Made by a program: the position numbers and the translations under genes. The notes under the pieces are model-generated. The model made no database searches. It saw only the letters and a program-made list of their open reading frames with translations, and was not told where the DNA came from. From Tipula vernalis (taxonomy: Eukaryota; Arthropoda; Insecta; Diptera; Tipulidae): a stretch of DNA of 64,000 nucleotides. The DNA lies in assembly GCA_958295665.1 (NCBI GenBank), contig OY282558.1, forward strand, positions 332,045,106-332,109,105, read 5' to 3'. Shown piece after piece: positions 45,768-56,302 of this stretch (its first letter is position 1; each line of letters opens with the position of its first letter).

Positions 45768-48612
45768 CCACAAACATATCAACACCTAATAGTATTTATT
45801 TAAGAAACAATTTTATATATTTTCAAAATGTTCGCGGTATTGCCTCTAAATCCGCTGAGTTCTATCGCTTTGTTGTCGCTTCTACGAGTATGTATCCCGT
45901 TTACGTGATTGTAGAGACCAATGTAAATCCTAATATATATATAGTTCTGAGTGTTTTCCGACAGACTATATTGTATTCAGGTGTGACTGCTCGGCACTAT
46001 CTAGTGTCAAATCAAGTGGAGGAGGTGTATTGATGGCAGTTCATTCATCTATTGTAAGTGTGGCAGTTGACAGTGATTCAACAATTGAACTTTTATGCAT
46101 CAAGTTAAATATATTTAAGAAAAATATTTTCATTGGCCTTTACATTCCACCGAGGTCTTCATCTGAAGCTTATACGACATACACAAACTGTTTGTATAAT
46201 ATAATTTATAAACTCAACTTAGTTGACAACGTGCTGATAGTTGGCGATTTCAATTTGCCAAATTGAATGGCTGGTAGATGACGACCTAAACTGCGTCATT
46301 CCGTACAATGTTAAGTCGGAGGCTATATCAATATGTATTGATTCCATTTTGTCATTTGGTCTCGTTCAGATAAATAACGTTTCTAACCATAATGGTAAAT
46401 TTCTGGACTTGTTTTTTGCTAACTCTGCCAATCTATTTATGATAAAATTGGCACCAGTTCCGTAAATCATCAACGATGTTAACCACAAATCAATGGAAAT
46501 CAATTTAAACGTATCAGAGTTTTTGGTGTCTAATTTTAATACTAATAATTGTAATTCTATAAAATTTTATGATTTTAGGTCTGATTTCTTATTTCAAATC
46601 AGTAGAGTGGGATTCGTGTTTTTCGTTGGTGGATATTGACCGCGATGTGCAAATTTTCTATGACATTTTATTCATTGGCTTCGACAGGTTTGTACCGGTT
46701 TCTAATAAAAAAGTTAATCGTAATAATCCTTCGTGGTTTAACAACGATCTAATAAACCTACGCAATCGTAAGAAACAATTATGTCGAAGATTGAAGTTAT
46801 CCGGAAACACTGACGACAGATTAGCATTTTTAATTTTATCGAAACATTTTGACGATTTGCATTATATTGCTTATAAAAATTTTATTACTAAGGCTCAAAA
46901 TAATATAGTATGACTTCAAATCCAAAATCATTTTGGAATTTCTTTGACTCCAAAAGGAAAACTTTTGGATTTCCATCAACTATGCGGTTCAATGATGTTA
47001 CTAGTAATAATTCTGGGGACATTGCTGACTTATTTGCTTAATTTTTTCAAAATATATATAGTCGGACTGATATTGATAATGACAAATGTGTTAGTGCAGA
47101 AGGTAGTTGTACCAACTCTTGTTTGTACACACCTCACATATCTCCAGAGTATATCGTTAAATCCCTCCATTTGTTTAAGGATGGATGTGGACCAGATGGT
47201 ATTCCTTCATACTTTCTTAAAAATTTTAGTAACGAAATAGCTCTGCCTTTGTCAATTTTATTTAATCGCCTGGAAATCGTCTCATATTGTACCGATATTT
47301 AAATCTTGTAATAGGAGTGATGTTTCTAACTACAGGGGTATTTCGTTATTGTCAGTCATTCCTAAATTGTTTGAGTCAGTTGTAGATGAGCAACATGGTT
47401 TTTTCCGTGGGCGTTCTGCTGTGTCAAATATAGTGGAGTTTACGAGACATGTCACGGAGGTAATTGAGAGTATGTCATCTGGATGTCATTTACACCGACT
47501 TCAGTAAGGCGTTTGACTCAATCAATCCCTTTATTGTTTGGCAAAAATTAAAATCCTTCGGAATTAATGATAATTTAGTCAAATGGCTTGAGTCGTACCT
47601 CACTGGGCGGGTACAGTCTGTAATAATTAACAACAGTTTTTCTAAACCAATTTATGTTTATTCTGGAGTACCTCAGGGCTCACTTCTTGGTCGACTTATT
47701 TTCATATTATTTGTAAATGATATCACAAAAAGCATAAAATTTTTCCGATGTCTAATATATGCGGACGACCTAAAAATATTTTCTCCTATTCGTAGTCTAT
47801 TTGATGCAGTTAAATTACAAATGGATATAGAAGGGGTAAGCTGTTGGTGTAAGAATAATTTATTACATTTGAATGTAGCTAAGTGCAAAATGGTGACGTT
47901 TACACGCTTATCTTCGGATCTTATTTATAATTACAATATTGCAAATAACACTTTGAATCGTGTTAACGAAATAAGGGATCTTGGAATTATATTCACTTCT
48001 ACATTATCATTTAATCGTCATTTTGACATTATTTGTGCCAAAGCCAATTCTATGTTGGGATTTTTGAAACGTAGTATGAAAGAGTTTAATAATCCTAGAG
48101 TTTTTGTTTGCATGTATCAATTTCTTGTACGCTCACAGCTCGAATACGCATTATGCGTATAGTCTCCACGTTATAATGATCACATAAGCAGAATTGAATC
48201 AATACAAAAATCTTTTCTCATTTTTTATGCATATAAATCTGGGGAGTTTGACCGTCGATTACTTTGGTGGGAAAATGTTAGGAATCTACCTTCATATGTA
48301 GATAGATGTAAATCTTTGAAAATTGAGCCACTTGAAATTCGTCGTCAGCATGCTGGAGCTATTTTTACTTCCGATTTACTTAACGGTAATATTTTGAGTG
48401 CGTGCTTGTTAATGAACCTAAAATTGTATTCTGCTATTAAAAAACTACGTACTCGCACACTCTTGAAAATTGATTTTCACCAAACGAATTATGGAAGCGA
48501 CGAGCCTTTGAATTCTATGTCGAAACTTTATAACGAACTTTGCATATTTTGCGACTTTAACATGTCGAAAGTGGAAATCAGACAATCGTTGAAAAAAACT
48601 TCTTTCAGTTGA
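45768..48612 (+). pseudogene. LINE ORF2: endonuclease and RT, heavily frameshifted
   Basis: Endonuclease pieces: FIYFQNVRGIASKSAEFYR (45806-), GGGVLMAVHSS-like around 46020, VLIVGDFNLPN near 46230. Linker with NNPSWFNNDLINLRNRKKQL (46722-). RT: VIYTDFSKAFDSINPF (47485-), SGVPQGSLLG, and the catalytic box intact in LIYADDLKIF (about 47755-47785), then LNVAKCKMV and DLGIIFTSTLSFNRHFD. The last open part ends at 48612. At least six frame changes, plus in-frame stops (for example after EYALCV at 48160). Confidence 0.82.
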
Positions 48613-48755
48613 ATAATTTATTTGTGCTTTTAATAATTTAATTTTTTGAGAAAATTGTATTTTTTGTTATTTTTAGTCAAAATTGTACTGGAGCTTATGG
48701 CTCCGAATAAATTTTTCTTTTTAAAAAAAAAAAATTAGAAAAAAAATTGTAGTCC

Positions 48756-49394
48756 GAATTGGAGGAACACCATGATAAAATTGTTTGTGCTGAAACTGTT
48801 CGAAAAGTCATCAGAAGTCATCTTATTTGCAAACGAAAGCAAATTTAATGTATTTGGTTGCGATGGAAAAGGGAAAGTGTGGAGAGAACCAAATAAGGAA
48901 TACAACATCAAAAATACTTTACCAACAGTAAAACATGGTGGCGGGTCAGTGATAGTTTGTGGGGGTATATGGCAGTCAGTGGTGTTGGAAATTTGGTATT
49001 TATTAACGGTAACATGAATAAGTACGATTATTTAAAAATTCTGAAGGATAATTTGAAACAGAGTACTGAAAAACTGAATATCTTGGAAAATTTTCAATAA
49101 TTTCAAGACAACGACCCAAAAACATAAGGTATATGTTGTTCAAGAATATTTACTATAGGACTGGCCAAAGGTTTTGAAAACACCACCTCAGTCTCCAGAC
49201 ATAAACCCAATTGAGAATGTGTGACATCCATTGGATATGCAAATAAGAAAGCAACATATTTCCAGCTAGATTCTATTATTCTTCAGGAGGAATAGAAGAA
49301 AATTAGGCCAGAGTTAACACAAAAATTAATTCGTTCAATGCCAAGAAAATTAAAATCTGTGCTAAAGCGAAAAGGGTATGCAACAAAGTATTAA
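48756..49394 (+). pseudogene. Tc1-like transposase, catalytic part
   Basis: Continues the transposase after the LINE: ELEEHHDKIVCAETVRKVI, then VILFANESKFNVFGCDG, where the first catalytic residue is Asn in place of Asp. WREPNKEYN and KHGGGSVIV follow, then FQDNDPKT with the second Asp, and SPDINPIEN with the Glu of a DD34E-type core. The C-terminal block MPRKLKSVLKRKGYATKY ends at 49394. Several stops and frameshifts. Confidence 0.8.
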
Positions 49395-49800
49395 ATATCA
49401 TTAAGTATTAAATTTATGAAATTAAAGAAAATTCAGTGCTCTGTCCGAATATTAAATTGTGATGAATTTGTGTCATTTTTTATTTAATTAATTATTTTGC
49501 TAATTTATGAATGAATTTATTATTATTTTTTTACATATTGTATTAGAGTAATAAATGAATAAAAATTTTCTGATTATTATTTTACGTTTGCCCCAATTTT
49601 AAATGGTCTTACTGTCTTATTGAAAGACGGCATTCTTGAGAGGGCCGGAAATGGTTTTTCCCCCTTTTTGTTTAATACCCGAAAATGAAACTTTCGGAAT
49701 AAATTAATCCCTTGTAAAATAATATTATAAAATTCGCTTAAACTAGCGTCTAAATTACTAATCGAATTCCATGAAGCCCAATCTTAACCTTCAAGATAAA

Positions 49801-49972
49801 TTAGGCATCTCAACTCAAGCAGAGCAATAGAGCGAGAGAGATGCCTTATATCCTCGCTATTGATGTCCGTTAACAAATAGTAATTCGAAAAGTATTTTTC
49901 CGTTTTTCATGAAAAAAACAACAGGTTAATAGACTTTGATTAGTTAAGAAAAACATGGTATGGCTAAGATCT
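49801..49972 (+). repeat. Direct-repeat copy B, about 172 bp
   Basis: Same orientation as 40769-40965: TAGGCATCTCAACTCAAGCA, GAGAGAGATGCCTTATAT, TTAACAAATAGTAATTCG and AAAACATGGTATGGCTAAGA. Diverged in the middle. Confidence 0.8.
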
Positions 49973-51465
49973 CATACACGTAAAGAACAAAACAATAAAA
50001 CACAATATTTTATTTTCCGTATCAATGAATGAAAATGACTTTGTTCGTATGAATATAAAATAGATTTTTCAACAGAATATTTACGTAAAGTCGCACTCAA
50101 CCAACGAAAATGTTGTACATGCTGATTTGTGATTGATAAAGTAATTATTCATTTTAACGGTTTTAATATTTGTACAAGATATTATGGAAGGTACATAACA
50201 TTAGTATAGTATTTATTTAGTATTTTGTGTTTTTTCCAGTTCATTTCATGTAAATTGAGTTCTAATCTTGTAATTGTTATTGTATTTTTAGACTGGCTGA
50301 ACGGATGGGTAAAAAAAAAAACAAACCGATTCATTCATTTTACAACTTTTTATTTTTTTATCTAGGAGTATTCTCCTTAAACAGAAATGTCTTATAACTC
50401 GTTTAACATTTTCCATGTTACTTTCTGGCTCGGAAAGTTCTGAATCTGCATTTCCAAATTCCTTACCATCCTTTATAAATAAAAAATAATTTCTTTTTTC
50501 TATCGAAGCCTCAGTGGGGTTCTTTTCAAATTAAAACACGGTATACGACCAATATAAATGATCGATTTTTTTTTTACCGAAAGTTAGCCTCGCTAAAAGT
50601 CACTTTAAAACAATAAAATGAGGAAATCATTTTGGGAGCTTTCGGTAGGAACATAATGCTTTCATAAACGAAATGATTTAATAATAAAAAAAAAAAAAGA
50701 TACTCATCTATAAACATGATCCCTTTAATATTATTACACGTTTTCATGGTTGACGAAATATTTAAAATTTACAACATTTTCAGTACTCACCAACGCTTAT
50801 ATAAATTTTTTTATTAACTATTAATATTCTATATTATCTTAAATAAAGACAAGGCAACAAAAAAAGCATCTAATCTGAAAAGCTTAAAAATAAATATTAT
50901 TTAAATCCAGAAAAAAAAAAATTATAAATGTTTCATTATGAGAAACCAAAAAAAAAAAAAATATTGTAAATAAAATAAAAGATAATCTATGAATTTTTTT
51001 TAATCTTATCTAATTTTTTCTTTTCTCCATTTTGCTTTAATTTTCAAAGAATTTAATTTATATTTTTTTTTTGTAGAAAAAATATAATATTTTTTAATAA
51101 AATTCTTGTTATTTGCATATAATTAAAATGAAAATAGTTTGTGCTTTTGCATGTTTAGAAATTTTTATTATTATTAAAAACCTCAGAACAATTTTACAAT
51201 ATTTTAAAAAAAAAATCAGTGTTTTCAATGTGGTGTTCTCTTACGTTGTATTTTTGTAATGAATGGGATGTTGTTAACATTTTTATTTTTTTTATTTTTT
51301 TTGAAATATTTTATACTATACATAAGCTTCATTAATTTATATCATCTTATTTTGTTGTTGGTTGATTACAGTCGGTCAATGAACAAATATAACAAAAAAC
51401 CCATTAAATACGGGTGGAAATAGAAAATGTGTTTTTTTAAGCTTTAAATATTTTCTTGCAAATTG
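49973..51465. other. Non-coding interval
   Basis: Very AT-rich with many A and T runs. No coding similarity or element ends seen. Confidence 0.45.
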
Positions 51466-51469
51466 GGTG

Positions 51470-52660
51470 ACCACAATTTATTGAGCAATGCAATTTCCTT
51501 TGGTGAGATGACCTTTGAATACCTTTTCATGAAATAATCTGACAATTCAAAATTATCGTGTTGTAAAAATTGAACCTTTCGTTCATGCATGATTTTGTTA
51601 GTTCTATCCATGATGAGTTGAAATTTTCGATAGCCATCATGATATTATAATTTTTCCAGAACTGTTTCATAGTTGGCTTATCATCTCCATCAGTTGCAGT
51701 GAGCTATTTGCAGCTAACTAAACATACATCGTAGATAGTAACATTTAAAGTTGGATATAGGATATATAATATATATAATTGGATGGCATTTTTTAGTAAT
51801 AAAAACTTTTAAAATCAATATTTTAAGCAAAACAATAAGCTTTCAATTCAGGAACAGTGCAGTTTTCTACCCAATCTTTAAATAGAGCTGCAATCATCCA
51901 CGATTTTTTATTCGCAGGTCAATAAGCCGGAGAAGCACTCTTTTCCACATTTTTAAAAGCTCATGAATTTTCAGAATGCTCAATAAGAAGCGGATTAAAT
52001 TTAAAATCACCTTCTGCATTGCCTCCTAAAAGAAGTGTAAACTGATCTTTACTGACTTTGTACCCAGAACCCAGGGCAAGATGTTTCAGATTTGGGAATG
52101 TATGTTCTCCCTGGTAGCCGTTTCCAAAACCGACCAGTTTCATCGACATTCGGAACCTGCTTAGAAGAATATCCACCTTCTTCAACAATCGCTTTTAGTT
52201 CAGCTTTAAATTGATTTGCAGCTGCAACATCTGCACTGGGTGATTCTCCTTTCAAGGCAACATTATGCAAATTTGTGCGAGCTTTGAAACGTTCGAACCA
52301 CCGTTGGCTGACTTCGAGTTTTTCAAATTTTCACTGCCAGATGATGACAAATTCTTTTGAATATCATTAAAAATACTTACAGCTTTATTTTGAATTACCA
52401 CCGCTGATTTGGATTTTCTATCCAAATGCTAAAAAAAAACTCCATTTTTACCATAGCTGAACTTCTTATTTTGGTAATTGGGTTTGATTGTTTGTAATGG
52501 TGTAGCAATTTTAGCAAAGTCTTTTATTTAGTGAGCCTCTCGAAAACAAATTGTTCTTACTGTTGTAGGAGATTCTTCCAATCTCAACAGCTTTTTCTCC
52601 AGGTTTAAAACGTTTTAAAACTTCTAATTTTAGTTCCATACTAATTTGCTTCCGTTTTTT
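51470..52660 (-). pseudogene. Pogo/Tigger-type transposase remnant
   Basis: Minus strand starts near 52640 with MELKLEVLKRFKPGEKAVEI, the N-terminal DNA-binding region. RSSAMVKMEFFFSIWIEN lies near 52470 to 52410. Then comes the CENP-B/DDE_1 region: ANQFKAELKAIVEEGGY, NVDETGRFWKRLPGRTYI (first catalytic Asp in VDET), LLLGGNAEGDFKFNPLL, then KSWMIAALFKDWV near 51900. Tail similarity (YNIMMAIENFNSSWMELTK style, near 51640) fades by 51470. Frames change repeatedly, so it is dead. Confidence 0.8.
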
Positions 52661-52864
52661 CCTTATTTTACTTTTTACAAAATAAATTTACTACGACTTA
52701 ACTCCAACAATAACTTTTCAAAATTAACTTTTTATTAAAAAAAAATTGACTTACTGAAATAAATGGGAAATGCCATTTATATGTTGTATGTGTATCCCCT
52801 TTATAAAATTTAACAACGCAAATAGAAATATTAACGACGCAACTCTGACACGACTGTAAGATCA

Positions 52865-54060
52865 AGATCATCAAGACGGAGGACTAACTCTACTTTTTAA
52901 CTTTGAAATATGAATTTTCCAATTAAGGCTAGTGTCCAAATAAATTCCAAACAACCCGTATGACACCTAACAGAGGTACATTTAGAAGCACTATGATGTG
53001 TTACTTGGCGATGATTAGAAGCAGCTGGAATGCCAAAAAATTTAAACCACATAAACTTTCTTTTTCACTTAGTATCATGAAATGCTTATCAAATTATTTA
53101 TATAAGACATTTACGTCAGAATTAGCCATAGAAATAACGTCATTGGCAGATTTCGCAAATCATGTACTAAGTATGTTTATTCAATTTAAGTTTAAAAATA
53201 GAATTCGTATAAATAAGAAACAGCAAAAGCCCCAGAACCGATCCTTGCGGCACCCCGACATTCACAGCTATAAAGTCACTAAAAGTGTCATTAACACGGG
53301 CCCTCACATATCATGTAGGTAAGAAACAAACCACTTGTGTGACCCTCCTCTAGAACCAACATCAAACAAAATAGACAACAGGAGTTTGTAATCCACTATA
53401 TCAAATACCTTAGAAGCATCAATAAACAAACCAGCACAGACCTTACCATTGTCAAGACCATTATGAATAATCCAAAAAATCCAACATAGCGCACTCAGTA
53501 CTCCTACCTTTTCGGAAACGGATGTTGATGAACGCTTAGTATTTTACACTGATCAAGAAATATGGTAACTGGTTTGTTTTTAACTGCTTTTTCCAGAACT
53601 TTGAGAGTAACCGGCTGGAGTGCAATGTGCCTATAGTGTTACCCTTATCACTAGGGTCACCACTTTTAAAAAAAAGGAACAAGAGTAGCATATTTGAGCC
53701 TCTTTGGTATTACTCCCTGTTCAAAGAAACAATTGAATATATGAGCAAGAACAGGGCTAATAGACTTAGAAATAACTATCAAAATATTGTTATTAATCCC
53801 TTCATTATCTAAAGACTCTTTCGGCTGCAACGATTCGATAATAGCTAAAATTTCACTGTTAGAAACCGGAATCATAAAGAATGTTTTCGAACAATAATCA
53901 TACGGAAGGTCGTGATTTATTGGTACGATATTCGCGAAAAATTTAGTCCTTCACTTGTCAGGAACGCCTACTTCATTAGTAAGCAGATTATCACAATCAG
54001 ATAAAATATGATACAATATACCCAAATCTGCATTGTGTTGCTATATAGTCTACTGTGTTT
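52865..54060 (-). pseudogene. LINE ORF2, RT part (older minus-strand LINE)
   Basis: Minus strand: FFANIVPINHDLPYDYC (about 53950-53895), IPVSNSEILAIIESLQPKES with DNEGINN (53870-53780), FEQGVIPKRLKYATLVPFF (to 53666). Frameshifted RT follows with a FIDASKVFDIVDY-like stretch near 53420 and VGVPQGSVLGLLLFLIYTN near 53235. The last recognisable piece is GIYLDTSLNWKIHISKLKSR near 52900. Its upstream parts (ORF1, endonuclease) are at 59661-60660. The plus-strand LINE at about 54065-59427 lies between them. Confidence 0.75.
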
Positions 54061-54509
54061 TATGTGTTACTTAAAACGTTACTTGAAATAGTTATTTCTA
54101 TAATTCATTATATATGGCATATATTAAGTGATTTGTAATAAATTATCGTGCATAGTGTTAATTTAATCGTGCATATAGTTGATTGGTTCTTGCATTATTT
54201 TTTATAAGAACAATTTTGAAACTGTAATCTTTACGTTGTTTAAATCCGCTATGAATGGTGCCCAATGCTTCTGTACTGTGTGTGCGTAAACAAGTGGATA
54301 TTACATTAAAAAAATCAATAAAATTGTTGTTACAAAGTTTTGTGCGTCATTTTGTTTAGGTACTGATTTTTAAATTGATAATCATTGAAAAACAATTTAA
54401 TCTTTCTTGGAACTATAAAAAACTATAAGTAAAATTAGTTAATCAATGTTTCATCTATCTTTAATAAAAAAAAAAAACAAAATAATAATAATAAAAATAA
54501 ATAAAAAAA

Positions 54510-55599
54510 ATGAGTGGAAATTGTGCAATGTGTACCAAAAACATTACTAAAGGTCGTTTTCCTGGTGTTAAATGTGCCAAGTGTGTGAAGATTTTCCATA
54601 TTAAGTGTGCTGGTATATCTGATGATTTGCTTAGCGGACTCAAAATTGGTTCTGCCACTTGGGTATGTCCGGATTGTCGTACCACAGCTAATATTACAAT
54701 ACTGGATGTAGAAGATGATGATGTTCCTAATGTGCAACCAAATACGGATACACCGGACATGGATAATATTGTTGGTATTCTCAAAGGTATGCAGAAGCAG
54801 TTTGATGACTTCGAGAGATCCTTCAATTTTATATGTAAAACTTTGGATGACTTGAAGGAAACTATTTCCGGTCTCTCCAAGGAAAATTATTCCTTAAAGG
54901 CAAAACTGGTAAACTTTGAGCTGAAATATAATATTCAAGAGAGCAAAATCAATTTCATGGAGGATGAGATTGATCTTGCTAATCAAAAAGCAATTAAACA
55001 AAACATCATTGTTGTTGGTCTACCCCCAAACTGTCGAGATGTCAGTGGTACTATAAGCAAAATTATTATGCAGATGGGTGTGTCAATGTCTAATGACGAC
55101 ATAATGTCTGTTCAACAAATATCACCAAAAACTCAAACAGTATTACGAAACTCTCATATTGTTACTCTAATCAAAAAATAACATACTTTCTACATTTCGG
55201 AGAATTAAAATGGTCCAGTTTAAGGTTGAGGAGACTTCTGCGGTTCACAAAATTATTTTTTTGCACCACCTTACTAAATTGCAATCCAAATTGTATAATG
55301 AAGCTAAAAATATCAAAATCAAACATCAGTTTCAATTTCTTTGGTGCAAAGATAGTAAAATCTACCTACGGAAATCTGCGGAATCAATTGTTCATACCGT
55401 CTCATCATTCATCATTCCAGTCTCATCACTCATCAACGATATCATTCGGATCCAAAAAAATTTGGGTTTTGCTGCTACTCCAACTAAACAACAAAAAAAT
55501 GTCATCGCTCAGATCATGGATAGTTCTGAACTTAATAGTACTCCTTCTCAACATCAAAACATTCATCAAGCAGGCCCGTCCAGGAAGAATAAGGAATAA
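54510..55599 (+). pseudogene. LINE ORF1: PHD finger, coiled coil, RNA-binding domain
   Basis: Residues 1-57 form a PHD finger (CAMC, CAKC, FHIKC, WVCPDC). Residues 85-165 are heptad-rich with GMQKQFDDFERSFNFI and ENYSLKAKLVNFELK, a likely trimerising coiled coil. An L1 ORF1-like RRM begins at QNIIVVGLPPNCRD. The frame ends at TAA 55179-55181, straight after a run of six A. One base along, the frame stays open and gives the expected C-terminal part (HLTKLQSKLYNEAKNI, then FLWCKDSKIYLRK) up to 55599. Either an indel in the A-run or slippage separates the halves. Confidence 0.8.
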
Positions 55600-56302
55600 T
55601 AAGCATTTGAGTATAATTAACTTTTTTGAATTTTATTTTATTTTACATAAGTTCTTGATTTTTTATCTTACCAAAGTTCACAAATTCTATTTTTATTTAT
55701 CAATTTATTATTATTTCTGTTAATTTTGTTTTTCAAATCTGAAGATTGTTTTTGTTTTTGTTTTTGTTTAGTTTCATCCATCAGTTCACAGTTTGATACT
55801 TTTCAGTTATTTTCATTTGTTGGTGTGGGGGTGGTTCACTGGTGGTTCATGAGTTCAACTAAAACCTTACATATGCGTTATGTGTGGTACGGCTGGATTC
55901 TGTGCTGCGATGATGTGGTAATTTCTGAACTTAATTACAGGACAACATTGGGATAGCTATTTGCAATTTTTTCACAGTCATTGATGGCCATCATTCAATG
56001 ACACAAAAATTATTACGGTATTACAATATATTTTTGAGACGATTACATATATCATATTGGAGTTTATTAAATTTATTTTGTATATTTATCTTTTCATTCT
56101 TCCGTTTTCGTTTTCTATTTCAATTTTTTTTTATGGAGTTACCGTTCATTATCTTTTGAAATTTCATTATGCACGTTATGGTTAATTTTTACTATTGGTA
56201 TTTTCATATCAGTTGTTTGTATTGCAATGCTATCTTATATGCTTTGGAGTGTTTTTGTTATTGTGTTTAGAGATTATTATATTATTGGCTTCTTGCGTTT
56301 TC
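55600..56302 (+). other. Inter-ORF region of the LINE
   Basis: About 700 bp between ORF1 and ORF2 with T-rich sequence and no conserved protein block. The frame open from 56195 reads a hydrophobic stretch that may not be translated. Confidence 0.5.

Larger units (their letters stand above)
44659..48755 (+). mobile_element. CR1-like LINE inserted in the Tc1-like element
   Basis: About 4.1 kb with a PHD-finger ORF1 and an endonuclease/RT ORF2, ending in AATAAA at 48706 and an A-rich tail. GAATTCGG at 44651-44658 and GAATTGGA at 48756 may be an imperfect target duplication. Multiple frameshifts make it dead. ORF1 with a PHD finger is known from CR1-group LINEs. Confidence 0.78.
43992..49614 (+). 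mobile_element. Tc1-like transposon split by a LINE
   Basis: Left end CAGTGAGACCATTTAAAATT (after TATA), right end reverse complement CAGTAAGACCATTTAAAATT. Similarity continues inward through CAAACGTAAAATA and on to TTTTTATTCATTTATT. Without the LINE at 44659-48755 the element is about 1.53 kb, usual for Tc1-like elements. The right side lacks a matching TA, so the target duplication has decayed. Confidence 0.85.
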
